DNA from: Odoribacter splanchnicus DSM 20712
GTDB lineage: Bacteria > Bacteroidota > Bacteroidia > Bacteroidales > Marinifilaceae
Length of the DNA: 64,000 nucleotides
Assembly: GCF_000190535.1 (NCBI RefSeq)
Contig: NC_015160.1
Span: 1,240,001-1,304,000 of the forward strand
Direction: 5' to 3'
The translations under genes were made by a program, and so were the position numbers. Positions 26,686-36,938 of the stretch are shown here, one piece after another. A model generated the notes under the pieces. The model was not told the origin of the DNA. It did no database searches and was given only the letters and a program-made list of their open reading frames with translations. The number at the start of each line of letters is the position of its first letter. Position 1 is the first letter of the stretch.

Positions 26686-29481
26686 TTATATTTCATCCGG
26701 ATTATCCGTATTTTCAAAATCGAGCTTCATTTGTTCGTCGCCGGCAATCTCTTCCGGATTAGTCACTTCAAATTCGATATCCGTATTGATCTCGTCGGCC
26801 TCTCCTTCCTTCAGCAAAGGTTCTATTTCACGAATTTCATTCACCTCGAAGGTTGTGATCCGTTTACCGCGTGCTTTAAATGATTTCTCACCGATAAATT
26901 CGTCGGCCACAATCACATCGGCAGGCCGGGCTTCATATTTTCCACCGAATATCACTTCAAAACGAGGATGTCTCTCGTCACTCAGACAGATCAAACGGGA
27001 GCCTTCCACCTCACCGATGATGGAATTCAGTTTCACACAATCCTCGAAACGGAAACGTTTCAGGTAATAATAATTCTGTTCGGCATCGAAGAAAACCGCC
27101 GACCAAACCTTATCGGCCTCGAACTTTTCAAAAACGATATATCCTTCGTCATAATGATTATTCAGATCAAAATCGGTCGTATGGTAAGTACCATTCTTAT
27201 TTACAACCAGAATCCGGTCCTCTCCCTGGAATTCTCCCAGGTATTTTCCCCGGCTATCGGTATTCAAACGCAACACATCTTCATCCAGCCAGATTTTACA
27301 CCCGCCCAAAGTAGATACTCCTTTTTGCACGACACTGATCTTGTGGACATCGTTCTTTGTCAGTGTATTCCCCTGAGAATCACGCCCTTTGATCGACAGC
27401 GCAGCAAAATCATATTCGAATACCAGTTTCTTTATACTGGGTTTCGGTTTCAGGCAAACTTTAATCACTTCGGCCTCCCCGTTGGGATTGGCAGAAAAAT
27501 GCAAAATCCGGGATCCGGCGGTACCTTTAGTCAGGTTATACACTTTATCCCGGGTCACACCGGTAACATTGAAACGCTTCACATAAGAAGCCCCATATTT
27601 ACCGTCCCGGTATACGACATTATAAATCGTACGTTTATCGTTCTTTTTGAAAACATTCACATATTGAACATCCTTACCGACGAATATCTTATCGGCCACC
27701 TTCGTCACATAATAGGTACCGTCTTTCTTAAAGACAATCACATCATCCATATCCGAGCACTCGCAGATAAACTCGTCTTTCTTCAAGGCCGTTCCGATAA
27801 AACCTTCTTCCCGGTTGATGTAAAGCTTTTCATTTGCGATGACGACCTTAGCGGCTTCGATATTTTCGAAATTACGGATTTCCGTTTTCCTTTCCCGTCC
27901 TTTCCCGTATTTCGCTTTTATCCGTTCATAATAAGCGATAGAATAAGGAATGATGTGTTCGATATTATGTTTCACCACAGCAATCTCTTCATTCAGACTC
28001 CGGATATAATGATCGGCTTCTTCAGAGCTAAACTTCAGGATTCGTTTCATCTTGATCTCCAGCAATTTTTTCACATCGTCATCGGTCACCTCCCGGTAGA
28101 GTTCCGGTAAGAAAGGCTGTAACCGCCGGTGTACATGAGCGATAACCAACTCCATGGTTTCGCTTTCTTCAAACTGCTTGTCTTTATAGATGCGTTCTTC
28201 GATAAAGATACGTTCCAGAGACACATAATGCAGATCTTCCAGCAATTCTTTCAAACGGATCTCCAGCTCCAGTTTCAATAGGGCAACCGTATCGTCTGCC
28301 GACTGCCGCAAAATATCGGAGATCGGCATAAACCGGGGTTTTTCCTCCTCGATGACACAAGAATTGGGTGAAATCGATAATTCACAATCGGTGAAAGCAT
28401 ACAAAGCGTCGATCGTCTTATCGGAAGAGACTCCAGGGGCCAGTTGAATCAATATTTCAACATCCCGGGCCGTATTATCATCGATTTTTTTGATTTTAAT
28501 CTTTCCTTTCTCATTGGCTTTGATAATGCTGTCGATCAAACTCGAGGTCGTACGTCCGAAGGGTATTTCAGTAATCTTTAGTGCCCTATTATTATTATCT
28601 TTCTCGATTTTCGCTCTGATTTTAACATTTCCTCCCCGCATACCGTCACAATACTTGCTGACATCGATCATTCCACCGGTAGGAAAATCCGGATACAACA
28701 CAAAATCTTCGTGCTTCAGATGAGCGATACAGGCATCTATCAGCTCGTTGAAATTATGAGGTAATATTTTAGAAGCCAGACCGACGGCAATCCCTTCGAC
28801 TCCCTGAGCCAACAATAAAGGAAATTTTATAGGTAAGGTGATGGGCTCACGATTACGTCCGTCATACGAAGGTTTCCAATTCGTTGTCTTGGGATTAAAT
28901 ACCACTTCGAGGGCAAATTTAGACAAGCGGGCCTCGATATAACGGGGAGCAGCAGCCCCGTCTCCGGTCAGAATATTCCCCCAGTTTCCCTGACAATCGA
29001 TCAATAAATCTTTTTGTCCGAGTTGCACCAGCGCATCTCCGATCGAAGCATCTCCATGAGGATGGTATTTCATGGTATTACCGATAATATTGGCAACCTT
29101 ATTGTAACGCCCGTCATCCAGTTCGCGCATAGAGTGCAGAATCCGTCGCTGTACAGGTTTCAAACCATCGTTCACGTAAGGGACGGCCCGTTCGAGAATA
29201 ACATAGGAAGCATAGTCCAGAAACCACTTTTGGTACATCCCGTCCAGATGCTGAATAGAACGAATCTTCCCACTTTCTTCTCCCGAATGCTCCATGATCA
29301 GTTGAGGGATTTCCTCGTCGTCTTCTATGTGTTGTTCTGTTCCTGCCGCTTCAGCCTCGTAAGGCGCTGTCTGTTCCGAGGCCGAACGATCGGTCCCGGC
29401 CGCTATCTCTTTCCCTTCTTCGTCAGTTTCTTTACGTCCCCCCTCCATATTCAAATCCATGTCAATTATATCCTCGCCCAT
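26686..29481 (-). CDS. parC: DNA topoisomerase IV subunit A
   Basis: Breakage-reunion subunit of topoisomerase IV, which separates daughter chromosomes. 931 aa. The winged-helix domain contains YVNDGLKPVQRRILHSM, the quinolone-region HPHGDASIGDALVQL, and the catalytic tyrosine in AAAPRYIEARL. A coiled-coil gate and a C-terminal beta-pinwheel (from about residue 560) follow. The first 75 or so residues are an acidic, low-complexity extension rich in E, D, A and T. Assigned to topoisomerase IV rather than gyrase because parE precedes it by 15 bp and the Bacteroidetes ParC length fits. Confidence 0.94.
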   Translation of the reverse strand: MGEDIIDMDLNMEGGRKETDEEGKEIAAGTDRSASEQTAPYEAEAAGTEQHIEDDEEIPQLIMEHSGEESGKIRSIQHLDGMYQKWFLDYASYVILERAVPYVNDGLKPVQRRILHSMRELDDGRYNKVANIIGNTMKYHPHGDASIGDALVQLGQKDLLIDCQGNWGNILTGDGAAAPRYIEARLSKFALEVVFNPKTTNWKPSYDGRNREPITLPIKFPLLLAQGVEGIAVGLASKILPHNFNELIDACIAHLKHEDFVLYPDFPTGGMIDVSKYCDGMRGGNVKIRAKIEKDNNNRALKITEIPFGRTTSSLIDSIIKANEKGKIKIKKIDDNTARDVEILIQLAPGVSSDKTIDALYAFTDCELSISPNSCVIEEEKPRFMPISDILRQSADDTVALLKLELEIRLKELLEDLHYVSLERIFIEERIYKDKQFEESETMELVIAHVHRRLQPFLPELYREVTDDDVKKLLEIKMKRILKFSSEEADHYIRSLNEEIAVVKHNIEHIIPYSIAYYERIKAKYGKGRERKTEIRNFENIEAAKVVIANEKLYINREEGFIGTALKKDEFICECSDMDDVIVFKKDGTYYVTKVADKIFVGKDVQYVNVFKKNDKRTIYNVVYRDGKYGASYVKRFNVTGVTRDKVYNLTKGTAGSRILHFSANPNGEAEVIKVCLKPKPSIKKLVFEYDFAALSIKGRDSQGNTLTKNDVHKISVVQKGVSTLGGCKIWLDEDVLRLNTDSRGKYLGEFQGEDRILVVNKNGTYHTTDFDLNNHYDEGYIVFEKFEADKVWSAVFFDAEQNYYYLKRFRFEDCVKLNSIIGEVEGSRLICLSDERHPRFEVIFGGKYEARPADVIVADEFIGEKSFKARGKRITTFEVNEIREIEPLLKEGEADEINTDIEFEVTNPEEIAGDEQMKLDFENTDNPDEI

Positions 29482-29496
29482 AACACTATTTCAAAA

Positions 29497-31332
29497 TTAC
29501 CTTAATTCATCCTTTTCAATATACAGATTGTCGATAATAAAATCCTGACGTTCCGGTGTATTTTTTCCCATATAATAACTCAACACCTCATCGATCGAAT
29601 CTCCTTTTGAAAGACGTACCGGTTCCAAACGAATATCTTTTCCGATAAAATGTACGAACTCATTCGGAGAAATTTCTCCCAGTCCTTTAAACCTTGTAAT
29701 CTCAGGTTTCGGACCTAACTTTTGGATGGCATTTTCACGCTCGGCATCGGAGTAACAATAGCGGGTTTCTTTTTTATTCCTGACCCGGAACAGAGGAGTT
29801 TGCAAAATGTATACATGCCCGGCCCTCACCAGATCGGGGAAAAATTGCAGAAAGAAGGTCAGCAACAACAAGCGGATATGCATACCGTCGACATCGGCAT
29901 CCGTGGCCACAATGACATTGTTGTACCGCAGTTCTTCCAACCCGTCTTCAATATTCAAAGCAGCCTGCAATAAATTGAATTCTTCATTTTTGTAGACTAT
30001 TTCTTTGGTCAGCCCGTAGGAATTGAGCGGTTTACCGCGTAAGCTGAACACAGCCTGAGTATTCACATCCCGGGATTTCGTAATAGATCCGCTGGCCGAA
30101 TCTCCCTCTGTAATAAAAATCGAAGATTCGTTTTTCCGTTCGTGATTGGAATTGAAGTGCACCCGGCAATCCCGCAACTTCCGGTTGTGCAGGCTCACCT
30201 GCTTCGCTCTCTCGCGTGCAATCTTCTGCACACCGGACATGGCTTTACGTTCTTTCTCCGTCTCGACGATTTTCCGTAACAACAATTCGGCTGTATCCGG
30301 ATTCCGGTGTAAATAATTATCCAATTCCCTGGTCACGAAATCCATGATAAAGTTACGTACGGTAGGACCGTCGGGCCTTATATCTTTCGAACCCAGTTTC
30401 GTCTTCGTCTGCGACTCGAACACCGGTTCCTGTACTTTTATACTGATCGCCCCGATAATAGAAGTACGGATATCCGATATTTCGAAATCTTTTTTATAAA
30501 AATCCCGGATCGTCTTGGCCACCGCTTCCCGGAAAGCACTCAAATGGGTTCCTCCCTGTGTGGTATGCTGCCCGTTGACAAACGAGTAATATTCTTCCCC
30601 ATATTGCCGTCCGTGCGTCATAGCCATTTCGATATCCTCACCTTTCAGATGGATGATCGGATACAAGCCTTCTCCGCTCATATTTTCCATCAGCAGATCA
30701 TACAATCCCCGCTTGGAGTAATATTTATGGTCATTGAAGAATATGGTTAAACCGGTGTTCAGAAATACATAGTTCTTCACCATCGCTTCGAGATATTCGG
30801 CAATGTAATGGTAATTCCCGAAAATGTCCTTATCGGCGAAAAAGGTTACCTGTGTACCGTTCGGCTGGTCAGTCGGTTCGATCTTCCTTTCCTCTACAAT
30901 TTTTGCACGGCAATAACGCACATATTTGGTCTCGCCATCCCGGAACGACTGAATCTCAAAGCTCTCCGACAAAGCATTCACCGCTTTAATACCGACGCCA
31001 TTCAAACCGACAGATTTTTTGAAAGCTTCCGAATCATATTTTGCTCCGGTATTCATTTTAGATGAAGCATCTACCAGTTTGCCTAAAGGAATACCCCGGC
31101 CGAAGTCCCGAACGCTCACCTTACGGTCTTCTACCTTAATCGTAATCTCTGTACCGGCTCCCATGGCAAATTCGTCGATGGAGTTATCCACCACCTCTTT
31201 CACCAAAATATAAATCCCATCGTCAGGCGCCGAACCGTCTCCTAGTTTACCGATATACATCCCCGGCCGCAACCGGATGTGTTCCTGCCAATCCAGCGTC
31301 CTGATCGAATCTTCCGAATAATTCTCAACCAT
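29497..31332 (-). CDS. parE: DNA topoisomerase IV subunit B
   Basis: ATPase subunit of topoisomerase IV. 611 aa from the ATG at 31332 (a TTG one codon earlier is less likely). GHKL ATP-site motifs: [44 protein letters not shown], and the QTK loop SQTKTKLGS. The Toprim domain follows with [27 protein letters not shown]. GyrB would normally be longer (about 650 aa) and close to other genes. First gene of the parE-parC(-aroK) series. Confidence 0.95.
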   Translation of the reverse strand: MVENYSEDSIRTLDWQEHIRLRPGMYIGKLGDGSAPDDGIYILVKEVVDNSIDEFAMGAGTEITIKVEDRKVSVRDFGRGIPLGKLVDASSKMNTGAKYDSEAFKKSVGLNGVGIKAVNALSESFEIQSFRDGETKYVRYCRAKIVEERKIEPTDQPNGTQVTFFADKDIFGNYHYIAEYLEAMVKNYVFLNTGLTIFFNDHKYYSKRGLYDLLMENMSGEGLYPIIHLKGEDIEMAMTHGRQYGEEYYSFVNGQHTTQGGTHLSAFREAVAKTIRDFYKKDFEISDIRTSIIGAISIKVQEPVFESQTKTKLGSKDIRPDGPTVRNFIMDFVTRELDNYLHRNPDTAELLLRKIVETEKERKAMSGVQKIARERAKQVSLHNRKLRDCRVHFNSNHERKNESSIFITEGDSASGSITKSRDVNTQAVFSLRGKPLNSYGLTKEIVYKNEEFNLLQAALNIEDGLEELRYNNVIVATDADVDGMHIRLLLLTFFLQFFPDLVRAGHVYILQTPLFRVRNKKETRYCYSDAERENAIQKLGPKPEITRFKGLGEISPNEFVHFIGKDIRLEPVRLSKGDSIDEVLSYYMGKNTPERQDFIIDNLYIEKDELR

Positions 31333-31874
31333 CAAATTTTATCTATAAAGTTTATTAAGTCCATCCCTTTCAGCACTAAAACATATTGTTTCAATTCGGT
31401 TCATAAAGTTGCCAAAGTGCTCTTTCGGCACTTAAAGTATATAAAGCCTAAGACTGCCAGGGGCGCTTTGTTCACGGGACTTTCAATCCCAATGGGCACA
31501 TCGGCGACCGTAAAAAAGCACCTGCTGTATTCAATGCATAAACCGTTTTTTGGACTGTCATGCAAAAATAATCAAATTTTACTGATTTCCCTACCCGGTT
31601 TTTCGGTTTTTTCCGGTTTTTCCAAGCATTTTTCAGAAAGTAACCTGCTTCCGATCTTTCCGCATACTTATTCGGAAAGGCTTACGGGTAAAGTAGAAAC
31701 GACAGGTATAGATAAACTGGATCAATCCTGAAAACAAATGACTTCCCCGGTCGAAAGAATCCGAAAAGAAAGTGAGATTAAAGTCAGAGAGGTATTGATC
31801 AGCCCATACCCAGCCTTTCCGGAATAAACCCGGTATAACAACTGAAAACACAAGACCGCAACGTATAGGAGAAA
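31333..31874. other. Intergenic region upstream of parE; small hairpin, no gene
   Basis: 542 bp between the parE start and the birA stop. It contains a short hairpin (AAGTGC at 31415-31420 with GCACTT at 31428-31433) inside an AAAGT-rich tract; a similar tract occurs at 38799-38831. A 150-codon plus-strand frame overlaps parE and has composition unlike neighbouring proteins, so I do not call it. Confidence 0.45.
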
Positions 31875-32618
31875 TCAGCAGACATATCTCACTTCTTTGA
31901 ATGCATATACCCTTTCCCGCCCATCCGTATCTTTCAGGATCAGCTGGCCATATTCATCGATTCCTCCGACCGAAGCCCGGAAGATTCCACGTTCATCTTC
32001 AAAATCATATATTCCGGTAGACCGGTACATATGCCGTAAAAAGTCATTTTCCAGTTCGGCATACCGATGAATCTGTTCATATCTCTTCCCGATACATTCC
32101 AACAGCTCTTCCAGAACCTCCTGTAAGGGAAGTTCCCGACCGAGTAATTGAAATAAAGACACCGGATTAGGGGCGTCCGATAAAAATTGTTCCTGATTAA
32201 TATTCACCCCGATACCACACAACGAACTTTGAATATGAGCTCCGGCCACCCGGTGTTCGATCAGGATACCTGAAATCTTCCTTTCCCCCACATACACATC
32301 GTTCGGCCATTTCACCGTCACCCCCTCGACATAATGGCTTAAAAAATCGAGACACCCCAAAGCGATCACCATCGACACGGCAAACTGTTTTCCTGCCTCC
32401 AGACACTCCGGACGGAAAATCACCGTCATTGAAATATTCTTTCCCGGGGCACTCTCCCACCGATTCGTAGCCTGCCCACGCCCCTGTGTCTGTCGCCAGG
32501 TCAAAATCACCTGTTTATCTTTCAATTCACTCAGCGGCAATTTTTCCGCCAGACTATTGGTCGAAGCAACCTCCTCATATTCCATTACCCCGAACCCACT
32601 CACTTCATATCTTTTCAT
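31875..32618 (-). CDS. birA: Biotin-[acetyl-CoA-carboxylase] ligase
   Basis: Attaches biotin to carrier domains such as MmdC (12957). 247 aa of catalytic and C-terminal SH3-like domains without the N-terminal DNA-binding domain, so it should not be a repressor. Motifs: EEVASTNSLAEKL, the biotinyl-AMP loop QTQGRGQATNRWESAPGKN, VKWPNDVYVGERKISGILIE, and GIGVNIN. The C-terminal module contains SVGGIDEYGQLILKDTDGRERVY. Starts 26 bp after the PorE-like gene on the same strand and is probably co-transcribed with it. Confidence 0.94.
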   Translation of the reverse strand: MKRYEVSGFGVMEYEEVASTNSLAEKLPLSELKDKQVILTWRQTQGRGQATNRWESAPGKNISMTVIFRPECLEAGKQFAVSMVIALGCLDFLSHYVEGVTVKWPNDVYVGERKISGILIEHRVAGAHIQSSLCGIGVNINQEQFLSDAPNPVSLFQLLGRELPLQEVLEELLECIGKRYEQIHRYAELENDFLRHMYRSTGIYDFEDERGIFRASVGGIDEYGQLILKDTDGRERVYAFKEVRYVC

Positions 32619-32644
32619 ACCCTATCGTATATTTTATTCTCTTT

Positions 32645-34498
32645 TCACCTTACCCTAATCTCCGTCCTCCTATTCTCCTTTCTCCCCTCTTCCGTATCAT
32701 TAGTCCTCAAGGGGCGATCCTTGCCATATCCTTTATATTCCATCCGTTCCTTCTGAATATGATTCAAGAACAAATATTTATACACCTCGAAAGCCCGATT
32801 TTCCGACAGCCGATAATTATGTTGATCACTCCCCGTATTATCGGTATGGCCGGATATCTCGATCTTTACCTCAGGATTCTGTTTAAGAAACACGACCAAT
32901 TGCCGTAATTCCGGATAAGATTCGGGCCGTAACCGATAGTCGTCGACATCAAAAAAGATTCCCTTGAGAACCAATGTCTGTTCTTTTTGGATCGGTCTTA
33001 AACAGAGCGTATAGATTCGGGGATTTTCTCTCGTATTTTCTTTCACTTGCAGGGTATCCGAATAATACAAATAGCCCTGTTTAACAGCGCTCACCCATAA
33101 TAATTTATTCACAGGAATACAAGCCAGCATATCCGTCCGGGCATCGACCCGGTCGTAACAAGCCAGGGTATCACCGGTCCCCACTTCTGTTAATGTCAAC
33201 CCATCGGGTATTACCGGCTCACCGGCTTCATTTACAGTCAACAGCCTCAAATAAGAGGCAGGCGGACAAGCCACCTCTTCTCCTAGCCGATATCGGTAAA
33301 TACAACGTTTCCCGCTGATATCCGACGAAAAATATCCCCATTGACCGCTAGCATCCACCATAAACCCGAATTCATCCCTTTGGGTATTCACTGTAATACC
33401 GATATTCAGCGGTGGGGTCACCTGTTCCACGTCCACTTTATAGATATCTTTCCGTCCCATCCCCGCATATCCGTCGGAAGCAAAAAACAACGTTTTATTA
33501 TCGAAATACAGGAAAGGGGCCATTTCATCTCCTCCGGTATTAAAATAAAGGCAACGCGGCTGTGACCACAACTGTCGTCCATCCGCCTCCCGCCTTAGCA
33601 AATACGAAAACCAAATATCGCTTCCCCCTCTCCCTCCCTCACGGGTAGAAGCAAAATACAAACGTGTACCGTCGGCCGATACCGCCGGTTGAGCCTCCCA
33701 GCCATCGGTATTGACCGGGGCGCCCAGATTGACCGGTTCCGACCAGGACGTATCCGACAAGCGGTAAGCCACATAAATATCAAAACTATTCCGGCCGTTT
33801 TCCCTGGAAAAATACATCATTCGCCCATCGGCTGTCAGTGAAGGAGCCCCATAATTTTCTCTACCGGAAAAATTCAACGCATAGCGTCTGTCTCCTTGCA
33901 ACATCCACATCGTTTCTTGTTCGCCGGCCTGTTCGGTAAACAAGAAAGTTTGTCCGGTCACATCCAATGCCGGCCAATACACCGGGCATCCGGCCTCATA
34001 AAACACTTCGGGAGGTTGTTTGGTTTGGGTCCGCAAAGCCTCCAGGGCAAACCGGCAATTTTCCATCTGTCGCTCCGCCACTGCCTTTACCTGCAAGCGT
34101 TTATCCCAACTCAGATACCGCCCGTAATGTGCCAAAGCTTTTCCGTAATCGGCTTCATCGAAATAATATTCGGCCAAAATAAAATAATAATAAGGATGAC
34201 TTTTCAGAGAATCCAAAGCCAAAGCCGTTTCGATAGCACGGATTTCCTGAATCTTATCTCCTTTTTTGTTGTATATATCTGCTTTCAACAGATACAAGGG
34301 TGAAAAACCCTGATCGAAAGTCTCTGCTTTCAAAAGTAATCCCAAAGCTTTCTCCTTATCTCCTTCGCGAAAAGACTCCCGTGCCTGCTGGAAAAGTCCC
34401 CAGGCCTTTTTATTTACCGGATGTTGCTGTTGTGCTTGTACACCGAAAACAACAAAGCAAAATAACACACAACCAACGATATTCCACCTATCTTTCAT
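32645..34498 (-). CDS. PorE-like OmpA-family protein with TPR and PD40 propeller
   Basis: Peptidoglycan-associated envelope protein of 617 aa. The ATG at 34498 gives a signal peptide (MKDRWNIVGCVLFCFVVFGV ending VQAQ); the ATG at 34522 would put eight extra residues in front. Order of parts: TPR repeats (about 25-150), WD40/PD40 beta-propeller with repeats such as DGRMMYFSRENGRNSFDIY and GTRLYFASTREGGRGGSDIW (about 170-400), a carboxypeptidase-regulatory-like beta domain (about 420-500), and a C-terminal OmpA domain with ISGHTDNTGSDQHNYRLSENRA. This is the architecture of PorE of the type IX secretion system, but no other Por gene is in the window, so T9SS membership is only suggested. Confidence 0.85.
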   Translation of the reverse strand: MKDRWNIVGCVLFCFVVFGVQAQQQHPVNKKAWGLFQQARESFREGDKEKALGLLLKAETFDQGFSPLYLLKADIYNKKGDKIQEIRAIETALALDSLKSHPYYYFILAEYYFDEADYGKALAHYGRYLSWDKRLQVKAVAERQMENCRFALEALRTQTKQPPEVFYEAGCPVYWPALDVTGQTFLFTEQAGEQETMWMLQGDRRYALNFSGRENYGAPSLTADGRMMYFSRENGRNSFDIYVAYRLSDTSWSEPVNLGAPVNTDGWEAQPAVSADGTRLYFASTREGGRGGSDIWFSYLLRREADGRQLWSQPRCLYFNTGGDEMAPFLYFDNKTLFFASDGYAGMGRKDIYKVDVEQVTPPLNIGITVNTQRDEFGFMVDASGQWGYFSSDISGKRCIYRYRLGEEVACPPASYLRLLTVNEAGEPVIPDGLTLTEVGTGDTLACYDRVDARTDMLACIPVNKLLWVSAVKQGYLYYSDTLQVKENTRENPRIYTLCLRPIQKEQTLVLKGIFFDVDDYRLRPESYPELRQLVVFLKQNPEVKIEISGHTDNTGSDQHNYRLSENRAFEVYKYLFLNHIQKERMEYKGYGKDRPLRTNDTEEGRKENRRTEIRVR

Positions 34499-34584
34499 TT
34501 TAGTTCCATTTCCCGCTATCATCCGCTCAAATTTTTACAAAGATACCGGAAAATTTTTAAAGACCTCACCTCCCGCTTCGAAAC

Positions 34585-34620
34585 AAAAAACCTGCGTAAA
34601 GAAAAAAATCCTCACACAGG
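34585..34620 (-). terminator. Rho-independent terminator of rubrerythrin gene
   Basis: On the minus strand CCTGTGT (34620-34614) pairs with ACGCAGG (34597-34591), one G-U included, and is followed by six T (34590-34585). The loop is long (16 nt). Lies 27 bp after the stop at 34647. Confidence 0.55.
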
Positions 34621-34646
34621 CCGGATTTATACAACCGAATCGTTTT

Positions 34647-35225
34647 TTAATAGTTATCGGGGAACAGTTCAAAATATCCTTTCGGATGCAGGCAGGAAGG
34701 ACAAATTTCGGGAGGAGTTTTGCCGACATGTACATAACCGCATTTACGGCAATACCAGCGGACTTCTTCCGGGCGGGAAAAGACCAGATTATCCCGTATA
34801 TTTTGTAATAATTTCAGGTAACGTTGCTCATGCATCTTCTCCACTTCGGTCACATATTTAAAAGTTGCGGCCACTTTTTTGAAGCCTTCCTCTTCGGCAA
34901 TTTTCCCGAATGCCGGATACAAATTGAAAGCCTCGTCGTGTTCGCCGTCGGCAGCTTCTGCCAGATTAGCCAACGTATCCAATAAAGCTCCGGCAGGATA
35001 AGCGGCTGTGATTTCCAGCATTCCTCCTTCAAGGTAGCTAAAGAATCGTTTGGCATGCATTTCTTCCTGTAAAGCGGTCTCATAAAATATGCCGGCTATT
35101 TGCTCATACCCTTCTTTCTTTGCAATCTCCGAGAAAAAAGTATAACGGTTCTTTGCCTGTGATTCTCCGGCAAAGGCTTTCAGCAAACTCTTTTCTGTTT
35201 CTGTACCTTTTATCATTTTGTCCAT
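34647..35225 (-). CDS. rbr: Rubrerythrin
   Basis: NADH-linked peroxidase of anaerobes that removes hydrogen peroxide. 192 residues from the ATG at 35225 (MDKMIKGTETEKSLLKAFAGES); a longer frame to 35273 adds residues unlike the family. The four-helix diiron domain has the ferritin-like ligands in FAGESQAKNRYTFFSEIA, ETALQEEMHAKRF and VTEVEKMHEQRY. The C-terminal rubredoxin domain carries CRKCGYVHVGKTPPEICPSC (two CxxC pairs). Ends with its own terminator; a stand-alone oxidative-stress gene. Confidence 0.96.
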   Translation of the reverse strand: MDKMIKGTETEKSLLKAFAGESQAKNRYTFFSEIAKKEGYEQIAGIFYETALQEEMHAKRFFSYLEGGMLEITAAYPAGALLDTLANLAEAADGEHDEAFNLYPAFGKIAEEEGFKKVAATFKYVTEVEKMHEQRYLKLLQNIRDNLVFSRPEEVRWYCRKCGYVHVGKTPPEICPSCLHPKGYFELFPDNY

Positions 35226-35285
35226 AAGATTAATATTTAATGAATAGCTGAATCTTATACGCTCAAAATACAAACAGGTTTAAAA

Positions 35286-36614
35286 TTATTCAAATAAAAA
35301 TCCATCCCCATACATCGGACGAGTTGGAAATTCATGTTCAAAAAAGAAATAATCCTTTCCAAAAGCCGGACGCAGTTCACTAAACCAGGTCGCTTTCGGA
35401 TCATAGGCGGCAAAAAAAGGCATATCTACCCACTTCGGATTACGACCTTGGATAAAACGCAGGACAAACACTTTCTCTCCCTTGATTTCGGCCACTCCCA
35501 GCAGTTGGATTTTGCCCGGCTCGTCGCTCATACTCGGTCCTCTCACCGTACGGCAGATACCGCTGACCTGACTATAAGCCTTACGGAAAATATCCCAGCA
35601 TTTCTCTAAAGGAATTTCAAAATAATGCTTAGCCCCGGTATCCCGGGCCACAAACATATAATAAGGGATACAACTCAAGTCGACCTGTTTCCGCCACATC
35701 TCCCGCCAGATCTCCGGAGAATCGTTGATGTGTCTCAATAAAGGAGACTGGGTACGAATCTGTGCGCCCGTATTCCGGATCCGCCGGATAGCTTCGCATA
35801 CAGCTGCCGTAGAAAGTTCCACCGGATGATTGAAATGTGCCTGAAAAGACAAGTTTTTACCGGTAGCGGTCACTTTTTCAAATAAACGCAATACCTCAGC
35901 GGCATCCACATCGGAAATAAACCGGTAGGGCCAGTATGCCAAAGCTTTCGAACCGATCCTGATCGTACGGATATGCTCTAATCCTGGTTGTAATAAAGGT
36001 TCTATATAAGCCGACAATAAGGAAGCGCTCATGGTCATCGGATCCCCTCCGGTGAATAATACGTCCGTAACCTGAGGATGCAACCGCAGATACTTCAATA
36101 ACAGGTCCGTTTCTTTCATTGCGAACTTCAGCTCATTCATACCGGAAAACTGCGGCCAACGAAAACAAAAACTACAATAGGCATGACAGGTCTGTCCCTG
36201 AGCCGGAAAAAACAATACGGTTTCCCGGTATTTATGCTGTATACCTTTCAAACGGATATCCCCCAGCATAGGTACGTTGTGATCCTGGCCGGCGGGGTTA
36301 GGATTCAATTCAAGACGAACAGCATTGACTGCTGCTATAAATTCTTCTTTTCCGACCTCTTGAGCCAATAATTTACTAACGACTGAAAAATGCTTTTTCG
36401 ATAACATTTCACGACGTGGAAAATTCAAGGTAAAAATAGGGTCTGTATCTATCCGTTCCCAATCGATCAGTTCTTCCACGACATAGTTATTCGTCTTAAA
36501 CGGTAACACCCTTCCAACCACCTCAATTGCCTGTAATTCTTCCTTATTCAAACGGGTTATTTGACGAATATTCCGATAATTTGTCAGACCATAAGCCTGA
36601 TAAGTTCGTTCCAT
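35286..36614 (-). CDS. Lysine 2,3-aminomutase-like radical SAM protein (KamA family)
   Basis: PLP- and [4Fe-4S]-dependent radical enzyme relative. 442 aa from the ATG at 36614, which follows an AAAGGAAG ribosome-binding-like stretch; the frame runs on to 36767 but the extra 51 residues look unlike the family. Cluster motif CHAYCSFCFRW (CxxxCxxC) at about residue 135; GGDPMTMSASLLSAYI is the SAM-binding GGD motif. The PLP-lysine region of true aminomutases is not obvious, and the protein is shorter than clostridial KamA at its C-terminus, so it may not make beta-lysine. Members of this subgroup are common in Bacteroidetes and uncharacterised. Confidence 0.82.
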   Translation of the reverse strand: MERTYQAYGLTNYRNIRQITRLNKEELQAIEVVGRVLPFKTNNYVVEELIDWERIDTDPIFTLNFPRREMLSKKHFSVVSKLLAQEVGKEEFIAAVNAVRLELNPNPAGQDHNVPMLGDIRLKGIQHKYRETVLFFPAQGQTCHAYCSFCFRWPQFSGMNELKFAMKETDLLLKYLRLHPQVTDVLFTGGDPMTMSASLLSAYIEPLLQPGLEHIRTIRIGSKALAYWPYRFISDVDAAEVLRLFEKVTATGKNLSFQAHFNHPVELSTAAVCEAIRRIRNTGAQIRTQSPLLRHINDSPEIWREMWRKQVDLSCIPYYMFVARDTGAKHYFEIPLEKCWDIFRKAYSQVSGICRTVRGPSMSDEPGKIQLLGVAEIKGEKVFVLRFIQGRNPKWVDMPFFAAYDPKATWFSELRPAFGKDYFFFEHEFPTRPMYGDGFLFE

Positions 36615-36882
36615 TCTACTTCCTTTAAAATAAATATTATACAATCGACCAGTACTCCACCCAGGGAGTGAGAATAATGTACCTCTAACCAGAAAAGTAA
36701 CAGAGCCACAAGCTTTCTGCTGAATATCGATAAAGTCCGAACGTTCTTCGCGATGAGCAATCCCCATCCGAAACAGACACCCCGCAGTAATCAGTAAATG
36801 CTATTTTATCAAGTTTATAAAATTACGACATTTTTTTCAAATTTCCAAATGGTCTCCCTTGTCGTTCTTTTTCTTTTCCACT

Positions 36883-36913
36883 CAAAAGGGGTGCCGGCTT
36901 CCCGAACACCCCT
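36883..36913 (-). terminator. Terminator after the TPR lipoprotein gene
   Basis: Minus-strand stem AGGGGTG (36913-36907) with CACCCCT (36893-36887), plus an inner CGG/CCG pair around GAAG, followed by a short T run (36886-36883). Lies 26 bp past the stop at 36939. The rest of the 324-bp gap 36615-36938 holds no gene. Confidence 0.6.
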
Positions 36914-36938
36914 CTATCAGAACAACATAAATACAATT

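Noticed and set aside
26968..28110. 380-codon frame antisense to parC
   Set aside because: Antisense shadow of a well-supported gene; rich in F, I and H as expected from such shadows.
31279..31731. 150-codon plus-strand frame upstream of parE
   Set aside because: It overlaps the parE start antisense and has no domain or promoter.
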